Source: an uncultured Candidatus Melainabacteria bacterium (lineage in GTDB: Bacteria > Cyanobacteriota > Vampirovibrionia > Gastranaerophilales > Gastranaerophilaceae). From it: a stretch of DNA of 64,000 nucleotides. Under the pieces are notes generated by a model. The model was not told the DNA's origin, made no database searches, and worked only from the letters and a program-made list of their open reading frames with translations. The stretch lies in the NCBI GenBank assembly GCA_934754515.1, contig CAKVIG010000011.1, positions 1 to 64,000 on the forward strand, in the 5' to 3' direction. Made by a program: the position numbers and the translations under genes. Numbering within the stretch: position 1 is the first letter of the stretch; each line of letters opens with the position of its first letter. Below are positions 41,940 through 50,302 of this stretch, piece after piece.

Positions 41940-44528
41940 TTACAACTCTTTCAAATTTTCATCCAAGAAACGAAGTCTTGTAATATAGAACAATCTTTCA
42001 GGATTTACAAGTTGCATCAAGCTGTCTGCTCTCAAAGCCGGAATGTCAGAGCCTTGTCCTGTTTTTAGGAATATATAAAGGCTACCGCCTTCAAATCTGT
42101 ATGTTCCTACTGACTTTTTGAAATCAGTAGTTTTTTCAATTCCTTTTTTATTTTTCTTGGAAATCAAAATTTCAGGTGAAGTTAGCACTCTTTCAACATC
42201 CTTTTTAAATTCCTCAAAATCATAGCTGTCATTCGACTTACAATAAGGCGTTATACAATATTCCGCCCACTGAGCAACTATATCAACCGCCGTTGTATAT
42301 CTTTCAACCCTTTTAACATCAACGATTTTTGCACCGTCAGGGAGTTTTGGATTAATAATATCCATAACCTCTTTTTCAGATAGATTATCATAAATCTCAA
42401 TATCCACAAGTTCGCCTTCCGATTGCGCAAACAAAGGTAGCGCAACCCCCATAGACACTTTCATTGTAGGGTTAAAGCCGAGTGTGAACACCATATTCAA
42501 GCCGGAACGCGCTAAAACCTTATGGAAAGTGCTTTGCCAATCAAGGTGTGAAAAATATCTAAGTAAGCCTTTTTTCGTTATTTTCAAGCGGTAGCGATAA
42601 ACAGGAATATTAGGGTCAACATTCGCTCTTGTAGGATCGCGATGTTCTTCAATTGAAACGATTTTTTGAGCTTCTTCTGATGCTTTATAAGGCTTTGCCA
42701 TAACTTTATGTGTTTTTAAAGATGGGCAAACGCCACATTGAACACATTTGTTTTCGCAAGTCGGCTGTAAATTAAATTCGCAACCTTGTTTCATCGCTTC
42801 TCTATACTCATTTTGCAACCATTCTTTTTTAAGCCCCGTATTAATAAAATCCCAAGGCAAAACTTCATCTAAGTCAAAAGATTTTCTTGCATAATCTTCA
42901 AGCGTGAAACCACATTCTTTTGCAGTTTCAGCCCAAACGTTTTTATCAAAATATTCGCCCCAAGCATCCAAATAGCAGCCTTTTTTATAAAGAGCTTCTA
43001 TATACTTGCACAAGCTTGCATCACCGCGAGTCAAGGCCGCTTCAATTTGAGAAACAAACTTTTCGTGATAATTAATTTTTAAACCTTTAATATGCTTAGT
43101 TTTTTCTTTCAAGTAATGAATATGCTCGGTTACTTTGTCCAAATCCATTTGCGGACACCATTGGAACGGTGTAAACGGTTTTGGCACAAAGATTGAAAGC
43201 GTACAAGTAATTTCAAAACCGTGTTTTAACTCTTTTTCACGCTTAATCAATTTTGCACGATATTTTATTTTATTAAGAAGTTCCGCCATTTCATCCATAT
43301 CTTCCAATGTTTCTGTTGGAAGCCCTGAAATGAAATAGAACTTAATCTTTGACCAGCCGTTTTCGTAAAGCGTTAGAGCTGCATTAATAATTTGTTCTTC
43401 TGAAATGTTTTTCTTAATAACATTTCTTAAACGCTGGCTACCGGCTTCCGGCGCAAGTGTCATGCCTGATTTTCGGACAGATTGGACAAGATTTGCAAGC
43501 TCAAGATTAAATCCGTCAATACGTTGACTAGGAAGTGAAACCGAGATTTTCTTTTTATTAAAATCAACAGCCAATTCTTTTATGACTTCTTTGATATTTG
43601 AATAATCGTTTGAAGATAAAGAAAGTAAAGAATACTCATCATAGCCTGTATTGTTAATAAGCTCTTTTGTGATTTTTATAATATCTTCTGCCGAACGCTC
43701 TCTAACCGGTAAGGTTACATGTCCCGGTTGGCAAAAACGACACATTCTACCGCATCCGCGACGAATTTCTACTATCGCTCTATCGTGTACTGAACTAGAA
43801 AACGGAATCGGATAAGAAGTTGAAGCAGATTCTAGAGTTAATGGCGCAAGACGTTTTTCAACCGTGCGATAAGCTCCCTCCCTAGACAGGGAGGGTTGGG
43901 GTGGGTTGCTATCCCCGCAAGGGGCGAGGGGAGTACTACTCCAACAACCTTTGATTTCGCACAGCTTTTCAATTCTTTGTTTTCTTGGAAGCCCTTTTGT
44001 TTTTTCCAACACTTCACATACATCCACCATCATTTCTTCGCCGTCGCCAATGCAAAATACGTCGATAAATTCGCACATAGGAAGCGGATTATAACAACAA
44101 GGACCGCCCGCTAAAACGATAGGTTCATCTTCGCGGCGTTCATCATTTCTAACTGTAATTCCTGACATTTCAATCATTTTTAAAACAGTCGGATAAGATA
44201 ATTCATATTGTAGAGAAAAACCGATGCCGTCAAAATCTTTGAGTGCGCGCTTTGACTCTACTCCGTATAAAAATTCGGGTTTAAAATCAGGCTCAGGGGC
44301 GTAGGCTCTATCAGCCATCATACCTTCTTGCGCATTTACCCTATCATAAATAATTCTAACCCCAAGATTGCTAATCCCAATTTCATATTTATCAGGAAAT
44401 ACAAATGCAAAGCGAACTTTAGCTTTGTCAAAATCTTTGTTATATGATAAAAATTCCCCACCTACGTATTGGTAAGGTTTTGTAGCCTTATATAAAGCTT
44501 CCTGCTGATCTCTAAAAAAACAATTCAT
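41940..44528 (-). CDS. Fused B12-binding/radical SAM protein with DUF2344 domain (TIGR03960-TIGR03936)
   Basis: The protein of about 862 aa is a fusion. The N-terminal two-thirds is a B12-binding-like plus radical SAM protein with the cluster motif CGRMCRFC (CxxxCxxC) preceded by VEIRRGC. The C-terminal third (about 660-862) starts with YRYRLKITKKGLLRYFSHLDWQ, the TIGR03936/DUF2344 signature. Such fused forms occur in cyanobacteria; the function is unknown. ATG at 44528 is chosen; the upstream extension is hydrophobic and lacks a site. Residues encoded by 43872-43944 (SNPPQPSLSREG region) come from a palindromic repeat inserted in frame. Confidence 0.85.
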   Translation of the reverse strand: MNCFFRDQQEALYKATKPYQYVGGEFLSYNKDFDKAKVRFAFVFPDKYEIGISNLGVRIIYDRVNAQEGMMADRAYAPEPDFKPEFLYGVESKRALKDFDGIGFSLQYELSYPTVLKMIEMSGITVRNDERREDEPIVLAGGPCCYNPLPMCEFIDVFCIGDGEEMMVDVCEVLEKTKGLPRKQRIEKLCEIKGCWSSTPLAPCGDSNPPQPSLSREGAYRTVEKRLAPLTLESASTSYPIPFSSSVHDRAIVEIRRGCGRMCRFCQPGHVTLPVRERSAEDIIKITKELINNTGYDEYSLLSLSSNDYSNIKEVIKELAVDFNKKKISVSLPSQRIDGFNLELANLVQSVRKSGMTLAPEAGSQRLRNVIKKNISEEQIINAALTLYENGWSKIKFYFISGLPTETLEDMDEMAELLNKIKYRAKLIKREKELKHGFEITCTLSIFVPKPFTPFQWCPQMDLDKVTEHIHYLKEKTKHIKGLKINYHEKFVSQIEAALTRGDASLCKYIEALYKKGCYLDAWGEYFDKNVWAETAKECGFTLEDYARKSFDLDEVLPWDFINTGLKKEWLQNEYREAMKQGCEFNLQPTCENKCVQCGVCPSLKTHKVMAKPYKASEEAQKIVSIEEHRDPTRANVDPNIPVYRYRLKITKKGLLRYFSHLDWQSTFHKVLARSGLNMVFTLGFNPTMKVSMGVALPLFAQSEGELVDIEIYDNLSEKEVMDIINPKLPDGAKIVDVKRVERYTTAVDIVAQWAEYCITPYCKSNDSYDFEEFKKDVERVLTSPEILISKKNKKGIEKTTDFKKSVGTYRFEGGSLYIFLKTGQGSDIPALRADSLMQLVNPERLFYITRLRFLDENLKEL
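43872..43944. repeat. Palindromic repeat inserted in frame in a coding gene
   Basis: CTCCCTCCC...GGGAGGG followed by TTGGGGTGGG and a CCCCGC/GCGGGG-like second palindrome. This is the same sequence order as at 6785-6815 (CTCCTTCCC...GGGAAGG then TTGGGATGGG). It lies inside the radical SAM gene without breaking the frame, adding about 24 residues just before the radical SAM core. Confidence 0.75.
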
Positions 44529-44625
44529 AATAAATCTATAATATAACAAACTGTAACAATTTAGCAATTTTTTCTTATAAGTGGTTTTATTATATTTAAG
44601 TGTAGTTGTGCAGGAAAATATCAAA

Positions 44626-45408
44626 ATGGTTAATTCGTACTATTATGACGGAAATCAATATATTCCGCGAACGCAAGGCGACAGTTCTAAAGGATTTATC
44701 TTGGCTTCGCTTGCTTCATCTGCCATTATGGGGACTTTGCCTGCATTTTCAAAACCGTTTTCTTCACAACTGATTAAAGAACATTTACAGAATGATTTAT
44801 ACAAAGACGCTTTTGAAAAATCAATAAGCACGGCAGGGCTTGATAAAAAAGGAGTCCAAATAATTCCCGCACAGTTTTTAAGAGATAGGTCCGATGTTTG
44901 TAGCGGGCAAAATGCGTATTATATGCCTAAAACAAAACAAATTGTAATTAATACCGACAAAATTTCAATCGCGGGCTTTCACGAAGCAGGTCATGCAATG
45001 AATGATACAATGGGCAAATGGGGCAAGGTTTTAAGCAAAATGCGTTGGCCTGGACGCGCGTTTGCAGGTCTAATGGGATATGTCGCATTATTCCAACGCA
45101 CAAAACCAAAAGAAGCCCCTAAAGACAAGATGGATTTTATCAAGGATAATTGTGGTAAGATTGCGTTTTTGAGTATGCTACCGACTGTTTTTGAAGAAGG
45201 AATGGCAAGTTATAAAGGTGTAAAACTGGCAAGAAAAACAGGACTTGCAAAACCCTTGATTAAAAACATGAAAAAGTTATACGCAAAAGCTCTTTTAACT
45301 TACATCGGTCATGCAACCGCAACAGGACTTGCCGTAGGAGCCACGAGTGTAATTATGGATTACTTTAGTAGACCGAAAATTGTAAATTTCAAAGAATTTG
45401 CGGAATAA
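44626..45408 (+). CDS. Zinc-metallopeptidase-like membrane protein
   Basis: A 260-aa protein with a zincin motif HEAGH (119-123, in GFHEAGHAMND). A downstream VFEEGMASYKG segment (E190/E191) could provide the third zinc ligand as in gluzincins. Hydrophobic stretches at about 23-40, 146-157, 178-188 and 230-250 suggest membrane association. The start at 44626 (MVNSYYYDG) is preceded by an AGGAAAA site. It is divergent from the radical SAM gene. It resembles YugP-type neutral zinc peptidases only in motif spacing, so the fold is inferred and the substrate unknown. Confidence 0.65.
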   Translation: MVNSYYYDGNQYIPRTQGDSSKGFILASLASSAIMGTLPAFSKPFSSQLIKEHLQNDLYKDAFEKSISTAGLDKKGVQIIPAQFLRDRSDVCSGQNAYYMPKTKQIVINTDKISIAGFHEAGHAMNDTMGKWGKVLSKMRWPGRAFAGLMGYVALFQRTKPKEAPKDKMDFIKDNCGKIAFLSMLPTVFEEGMASYKGVKLARKTGLAKPLIKNMKKLYAKALLTYIGHATATGLAVGATSVIMDYFSRPKIVNFKEFAE

Positions 45409-45481
45409 AAACAATTAATAATTGCAATAACAATTTTAGGATTGTAAAATATCAAAATTAGACTATTAGGGATAAAACAGA

Positions 45482-45946
45482 ATGCAAATTAACAACAATT
45501 TCAAGCAAAATAATATAAGTTATAAATCAGTTAAAATAGCATATAAAGAACATTGGCCAAAAACATTACTAAATGAAATCCTAACCAACAAAGAAATAAA
45601 AAAAGCTTCAAATTATTTAGAAAAACGAAATTCTTCAATGGAATTTTGGATAGAAAATAATGACATACGCAAGCATGAACGAGTTTCAATTAGTTGCACT
45701 TATGATAGAAGATACAAGCCTCATGGAGAATACTGTCCTATATTAAATGACATGTCTTTACAAGATGCCTTAACAAGACTTAAAAACTTCAATTCCAGAA
45801 AATTTATCGCATTTGTAAAAAAGAAAGAACGTTGTAATACGGAAAAAAAGAAATATTTTTATTTATACCATAAACCACATATACAAAAGCCGACCACCAA
45901 CAATAACAGTATAAAGAAAAAAATACTTAACTTTTTCGGTATCTAA
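45482..45946 (+). CDS. Hypothetical protein with N-terminal tag
   Basis: A basic 154-aa protein of unknown function with no signal peptide or membrane helix. Its N-terminus (MQINNNFKQNNISYKSVK) follows the pattern of other tagged proteins here: Ile-Asn start, Asn-rich spacer, then a small-aromatic-Lys motif. It is 73 bases downstream of the metallopeptidase-like gene on the same strand. No clear Shine-Dalgarno sequence. The C-terminal 30 residues are Lys/Asn-rich. Confidence 0.5.
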   Translation: MQINNNFKQNNISYKSVKIAYKEHWPKTLLNEILTNKEIKKASNYLEKRNSSMEFWIENNDIRKHERVSISCTYDRRYKPHGEYCPILNDMSLQDALTRLKNFNSRKFIAFVKKKERCNTEKKKYFYLYHKPHIQKPTTNNNSIKKKILNFFGI

Positions 45947-45990
45947 ATCATTCAATAAAAATCTGTAATACTCTGCAAAAATACCTTTGT

Positions 45991-46962
45991 CTATTCAGAC
46001 AAAAGTGTTTTTACTTCTTTATTCTCATCATTGAAAACTTTTATACCTTCTCTTTCACCGTTCTTATATTCAGGTTCATAAACATTCTTAACTTTATAAT
46101 CAGAAGTATAAACAGTTTCTTTTGTTTTTACACCATCTTTATATTCACTAATTACACTACCGCTTTCGTTAGGCTTATCCGCATTGTAATAAGTAAACCG
46201 TGTTAAATCTGCGCCATCATAGTTGACGGTCAAATTAACCTTTGTTTTACCGTCTTTATCATAAATAAGGTGTTCTTGCCTCATGCTGTTATTTTCGTCA
46301 ATGGTTTCTTTAACCAGTGAAATCACCTTGTCATCTTTATTTTTGAGTTCATATTTAATTGGTTCATCTGATGAATAATTCCAAGTTTCTACAAACTCTA
46401 CATCACCATAAGAATTATATTTTGTATGCTTAGTAGGACGTTTAACGTCTTCTGAAACATCATATTCCCACAAATCTTCATCAGTATTGCCTTCACTATA
46501 TTTTGAAAGCAAAAAACCGATTTTTTCATGCTTGCCGTCTGCAGAAATTTCTACAAACTCCAATCCATGCCTGTTATCATCAGGGTTTTCAACAACCATA
46601 ACAAGTTTATTACCGTTGCATTTTGCATATAAAACTCCCGTTGAATTATCAACCAATTCTTTTATTGTTTTATGAACATGTCCGTTCAAAGATGCAATCT
46701 CGCTTATTGCAGAAAGCGGCAAAAGACTGTCAGGCACACCTTTATATAAATCAGTTTTTATACTTAGATCTTTTTTTACTTCGACTTTCGGTTGTGGAAC
46801 AAGCGGTTTTACATGTACCTTTGCAGTTTTTTCTACCTTTTTTATCTCTCTTTCAGGAATTGTTTTTTCATCATCCTTAGTTTCTTTAGAAACAATTAGA
46901 GCCGCTAAACAAACAACAGCAACAACTCCCAATACAATCCCGCCAATAACTTTTTTTCTCAT
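45991..46962 (-). CDS. Hypothetical membrane-anchored protein with beta-strand repeats
   Basis: A protein of about 323 aa. The N-terminal KKVIGGIVLGVVAVVCLAAL is a single signal anchor. A Lys/Glu/Pro-rich linker follows (about 30-75), then an extracytoplasmic region with repeating Tyr/Asp-rich hairpins of the type YDKDGKTKVNLTVNYDG, as in MORN/antitoxin-like beta repeats. The start at 46962 is preferred over a longer reading because GAGGTG precedes it and the hydrophobic anchor then starts the protein. No family recognised. Convergent with the unknown gene at 45482. Confidence 0.6.
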   Translation of the reverse strand: MRKKVIGGIVLGVVAVVCLAALIVSKETKDDEKTIPEREIKKVEKTAKVHVKPLVPQPKVEVKKDLSIKTDLYKGVPDSLLPLSAISEIASLNGHVHKTIKELVDNSTGVLYAKCNGNKLVMVVENPDDNRHGLEFVEISADGKHEKIGFLLSKYSEGNTDEDLWEYDVSEDVKRPTKHTKYNSYGDVEFVETWNYSSDEPIKYELKNKDDKVISLVKETIDENNSMRQEHLIYDKDGKTKVNLTVNYDGADLTRFTYYNADKPNESGSVISEYKDGVKTKETVYTSDYKVKNVYEPEYKNGEREGIKVFNDENKEVKTLLSE

Positions 46963-47073
46963 ATCAACACCTCGTTTATACAAAAGGCTTTGCAACACAA
47001 CTATATTATAGTTATTATTTTTTTTATAATCAATATCCAAAATAATTAAAATTATGAAAAATTTAAAAATGTA

Positions 47074-47082
47074 TGCTATAAT
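47074..47082 (+). promoter_or_regulatory. Extended -10 promoter of the Ycf45-like gene
   Basis: TGCTATAAT at 47074-47082 is an extended -10 (TGnTATAAT) about 70 bases upstream of the ATG at 47150. No clear -35 is needed for this class. Confidence 0.55.
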
Positions 47083-47149
47083 AAAAGTAGGAGATCAAAA
47101 TTGAACCGTTGCAGCCAAATGCGAAAGCAGAAAGGCATTATATATAAGA

Positions 47150-48721
47150 ATGATGAGCAATTTACAATTTCAAAATGACCTCGAAAGGCTAATCGCCATT
47201 ATGCCCCCAAAAGTCGTGTCTAATTTGTCGTGTAAAAAATTAGATGATGTCATCGAAATAGTTCTTGATATCGGTAGAGTTCCTGAAGTTCGTCATGCAG
47301 GAGGCAAGATTGAAAAATTACAGTGTGATGTTGTTAATGATGAAGATATTAAGTTTATAACTTCTCATCTTCAAGAGTTTACGCATGATAACCGTTCGGG
47401 AATCCCCGGAACTTTGCACCGTATCAGTGCAATAAGAAACAGACAAGGAAAAGTTGTTGGTCTGACTTGCCGTATCGGTCGTGTTGTAACAGGTACGATT
47501 GCTTGTATCAAAGATATTTGTACACAAGGAAAAAGCATTTTATTTTTAGGCCCTCCGGGGGTTGGTAAAACTACAAAATTAAGAGAAATTTCTCGACTTG
47601 TAGCAGATGAACTCGGTAAACGTGTTGTAATTGTAGATACATCAAACGAAATTGCAGGTGATGGTGATGTTCCGCATCCTGCCGTTGGTTCAGCAAGAAG
47701 AATGCAGGTTGCTCAGCCTGAATTTCAAAAAGATATAATGATTGAGGCGGTTGAAAACCACACGCCGGAAGTTATTGTAGTTGATGAAATCGGTACCGAA
47801 CCTGAAGCTCAAGCTGCCAGAACAATCGCAGAACGTGGTGTAATGCTTATTGCAACTGCTCATGGTAACTGTTTAGAAAGCTTAATAAAAAACCCTACTC
47901 TATCAGATTTAGTCGGCGGAATTCAGTCCGTAACCTTGGGGGATGACGAAGCTAAACGTCGTGCTTCTCAAAAAACTGTTTTGGAAAGAGAAAAGCAACC
48001 TACTTTTGATATTGTTATCGAAATTTTAGACAGAAATACACTTGCAGTTTATAAAAACACATCGGAAGCGGTTGATTACATCTTAAGAGGTTGGCCGATT
48101 CGTCCAGAAATCAGAAAAGTTGAAGAACAACATGTTGAAACAGTTTCAGCTCCTGAACCTGTTAAGCAGGAAGTTCCTGATACTCCTCAAGATAATAGCA
48201 TGAATTTTTCGTTTTCTCGCCAAAAGTATGTCGAACAGGCAAAGCCGCTTAAGAAATTGTATTTGTATGCTGTTTCAAGAACCATTGTTGAAAAAACAAT
48301 TGAACGTCTAAACTTGAATGTTGAATTGACGCGTAATGTAGAAGACGCTGATATTGTAATCGCACACAAAAATTTTGCAAAAGGCGGAGCTAAAATTTTG
48401 AATACAGCGAAAGAATATCGAGTTCAAATTTTCTATGTAAAAACGAACTCAATGGCACAAATTCAAAAGGTTTTGAAGGATGCACTCGATATCCAACCCG
48501 GTGATGTTGAACCTTTGCAAGGTTATAACGATGATACGGAAAAAGCTTTGGATGAAGCTCGTGCGGCAATAAAACAAGTGTCTGACGGTGCGGATGTTGT
48601 AGAACTTTCACCTCAACCATCTCAGATTAGAAAATTGCAACACGAGCTTGTAGACCAATATAATCTAAAAAGTACCTCTATTGGTGAAGGCGAAAGCAGA
48701 CATTTGAGGATTCACAAATAG
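47150..48721 (+). CDS. Ycf45-like R3H domain AAA+ ATPase
   Basis: A 523-aa protein. Walker A GPPGVGKTT (134-142) and Walker B VIVVDEIG (about 205-212) belong to an SpoIIIAA-like AAA+ core. ARTIAERGVMLIATAHGN follows. The C-terminal segment (about 490-523) fits an R3H single-strand nucleic-acid-binding domain (IRKLQHELVDQYNL...RHLRIHK). This architecture is characteristic of cyanobacterial and plastid Ycf45. It probably binds RNA or ssDNA; the exact function is unknown. It supports a cyanobacterial relationship of the host genome. It is monocistronic. Confidence 0.88.
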   Translation: MMSNLQFQNDLERLIAIMPPKVVSNLSCKKLDDVIEIVLDIGRVPEVRHAGGKIEKLQCDVVNDEDIKFITSHLQEFTHDNRSGIPGTLHRISAIRNRQGKVVGLTCRIGRVVTGTIACIKDICTQGKSILFLGPPGVGKTTKLREISRLVADELGKRVVIVDTSNEIAGDGDVPHPAVGSARRMQVAQPEFQKDIMIEAVENHTPEVIVVDEIGTEPEAQAARTIAERGVMLIATAHGNCLESLIKNPTLSDLVGGIQSVTLGDDEAKRRASQKTVLEREKQPTFDIVIEILDRNTLAVYKNTSEAVDYILRGWPIRPEIRKVEEQHVETVSAPEPVKQEVPDTPQDNSMNFSFSRQKYVEQAKPLKKLYLYAVSRTIVEKTIERLNLNVELTRNVEDADIVIAHKNFAKGGAKILNTAKEYRVQIFYVKTNSMAQIQKVLKDALDIQPGDVEPLQGYNDDTEKALDEARAAIKQVSDGADVVELSPQPSQIRKLQHELVDQYNLKSTSIGEGESRHLRIHK

Positions 48722-49099
48722 TTTACTTTAAAAAAGCACTCTACCGCTTTTCAATGGAAAATAGAAAATGGAAAGTGGAAAATTGTTTTAGATTTTATAT
48801 TTAGACAAATGCGTTTATTGAATGTGTTGTGGATTGCTTCGTCACTCTCGTTCCTCGCAATGACTTGGCGCAAGAGTTTTAAGCGTGCAGTCATTGCGAG
48901 AAAAGCTATGCATTTCGTGGCAATCCATAATAAAAACATCCTTAAAACAATTTTCAATTTGTGAAACTTTCTCCAACTGACTTCTTGATTTCCCCAATAT
49001 TTTTTGTTAAATTGCGTTCAAAATTAAACACATTATTTTATTGTGTTTTTGGTGTAAAATAATACAAGGATATGTAAAACCAGTTTTTATGGAGAGAGA
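48722..49099. other. Intergenic region with repeats upstream of the efflux operon
   Basis: No gene is seen. A 'caatggaaaatagaaaatgg' purine-rich repeat lies at about 48753-48795 and is related to 60557-60620. The 98-bp inverted-repeat element lies at 48830-48927. The last 60 bases are AT-rich promoter DNA, with a TAAAAT box near 49052 and a GGAGAGAGA ribosome-binding site. Confidence 0.55.
48830..48927. repeat. ~98-bp inverted-repeat element (TGGATTGC...GCAATCCA family)
   Basis: Outer arms TGGATTGC / GCAATCCA and inner arms CGCAATGACT / AGTCATTGCG form a long imperfect hairpin. The same arms occur at 29383-29479 and, more diverged, at 7017-7111. Confidence 0.75.
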
Positions 49100-50302
49100 A
49101 TGAAAAAAAATATTATAATCATTGTACTAGTAGTACTTGCGCTAATTTTAGGCAGAATGTTTTTATCTAATATGGATAAAATGAAAACTGCAAAACAACG
49201 TGCTATGATGGGAACACCGGCCGTTACGGTTACTACAGTCGGCTCAGAAGAAGTGCAACGCCAATTTACGGCTACAGCGAGAGTTGTTGCAAAATATCGT
49301 GTTGACGTTTTAGCGCGTATTAGCGGATATTTAACTAAGAGTTATTTTAAAGAAGGCGACCATGTAAAAGCAGGTCAATTGTTATTTGAGATTGAACCTC
49401 AACAATACCAATATGCTGCAAATCAAGCTAAAGCAAATTTAGATAACGCGCAATCTCAATATGCTTATTATGACAAGCAGTTAAAACGTTATAAAGAACT
49501 TGTACAGAATGATTATATTGCTAGATCTGATTATGATAGCATTTTATCTCAGAGAGATGCTTATAGAGCACAGGTTGCGAATGCTCAGAGTGCATATCGT
49601 GACTCTCAAAGAAATTTAGGTTACACAAAAGTTAAATCTCCTGTGAACGGACGTGTCGGTATTATTTCCGTAACTGTTGGTAACTATGTTTCAATGAATA
49701 GCGGGGCTTTAACAACCATTAACAGTTCTGATCCTATGTATATAACCTTCCCATTGGAATCAAAAGATTATGCAGAGCTTGTTAGAATTGATAAAACAGC
49801 AAACGTAAATCGAGATGTTGAATTTATTTTCAGTTCCGGCGAAAAGTACAAATTTAAAGGTGTTCAAGATTTTCATGATAACAAAATTGATGATTCAACC
49901 GGTACAATTACTATGAGAGCAACATTCCCAAATCCTGACGATTCTTTGTTACAAGGGGATTTTGGACGTGTAATTCTTTATACTAAAAACAAAGATAAAG
50001 TAGCTGTAGTTCCTCAAGAAGCAACTATGGAAAACCAAGAAGGACGCTATTTGTACATTCTTGATAAGGATAATTTACCAAAAATGACTTATATTAAAAC
50101 AATGGGTGAAGATAACGGCAAATGGCTTGTTTCTTCAGGTGTTAATGTAGGTGACAGAATTATTACGGGGGGTATTCAAAAGGTTATACAAGGACGTCCC
50201 GTAAGAATTGTGGAAAGGATTGAAGAACAAGCGACTCAAAAGAAAGTAAGCTTATTTCAGCGTGCAACAAATAAAGTAAAAAGATTGATTAAAGGAAAAT
50301 AA
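49100..50302 (+). CDS. RND efflux membrane fusion protein (AcrA/MexA-like)
   Basis: The 400-aa periplasmic adaptor has an N-terminal membrane anchor (about 3-20), a lipoyl-like half (VDVLARISGYLTKSYFKEGD), an alpha-hairpin (about 110-165, Gln/Ala/Tyr-rich) and a second lipoyl half (GYTKVKSPVNGRVGIISV). A beta-barrel and membrane-proximal domain follow. It links the inner-membrane pump to TolC. It is the first gene of a three-gene tripartite efflux operon, and its stop codon shares one base with the pump start. Confidence 0.92.
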   Translation: MKKNIIIIVLVVLALILGRMFLSNMDKMKTAKQRAMMGTPAVTVTTVGSEEVQRQFTATARVVAKYRVDVLARISGYLTKSYFKEGDHVKAGQLLFEIEPQQYQYAANQAKANLDNAQSQYAYYDKQLKRYKELVQNDYIARSDYDSILSQRDAYRAQVANAQSAYRDSQRNLGYTKVKSPVNGRVGIISVTVGNYVSMNSGALTTINSSDPMYITFPLESKDYAELVRIDKTANVNRDVEFIFSSGEKYKFKGVQDFHDNKIDDSTGTITMRATFPNPDDSLLQGDFGRVILYTKNKDKVAVVPQEATMENQEGRYLYILDKDNLPKMTYIKTMGEDNGKWLVSSGVNVGDRIITGGIQKVIQGRPVRIVERIEEQATQKKVSLFQRATNKVKRLIKGK

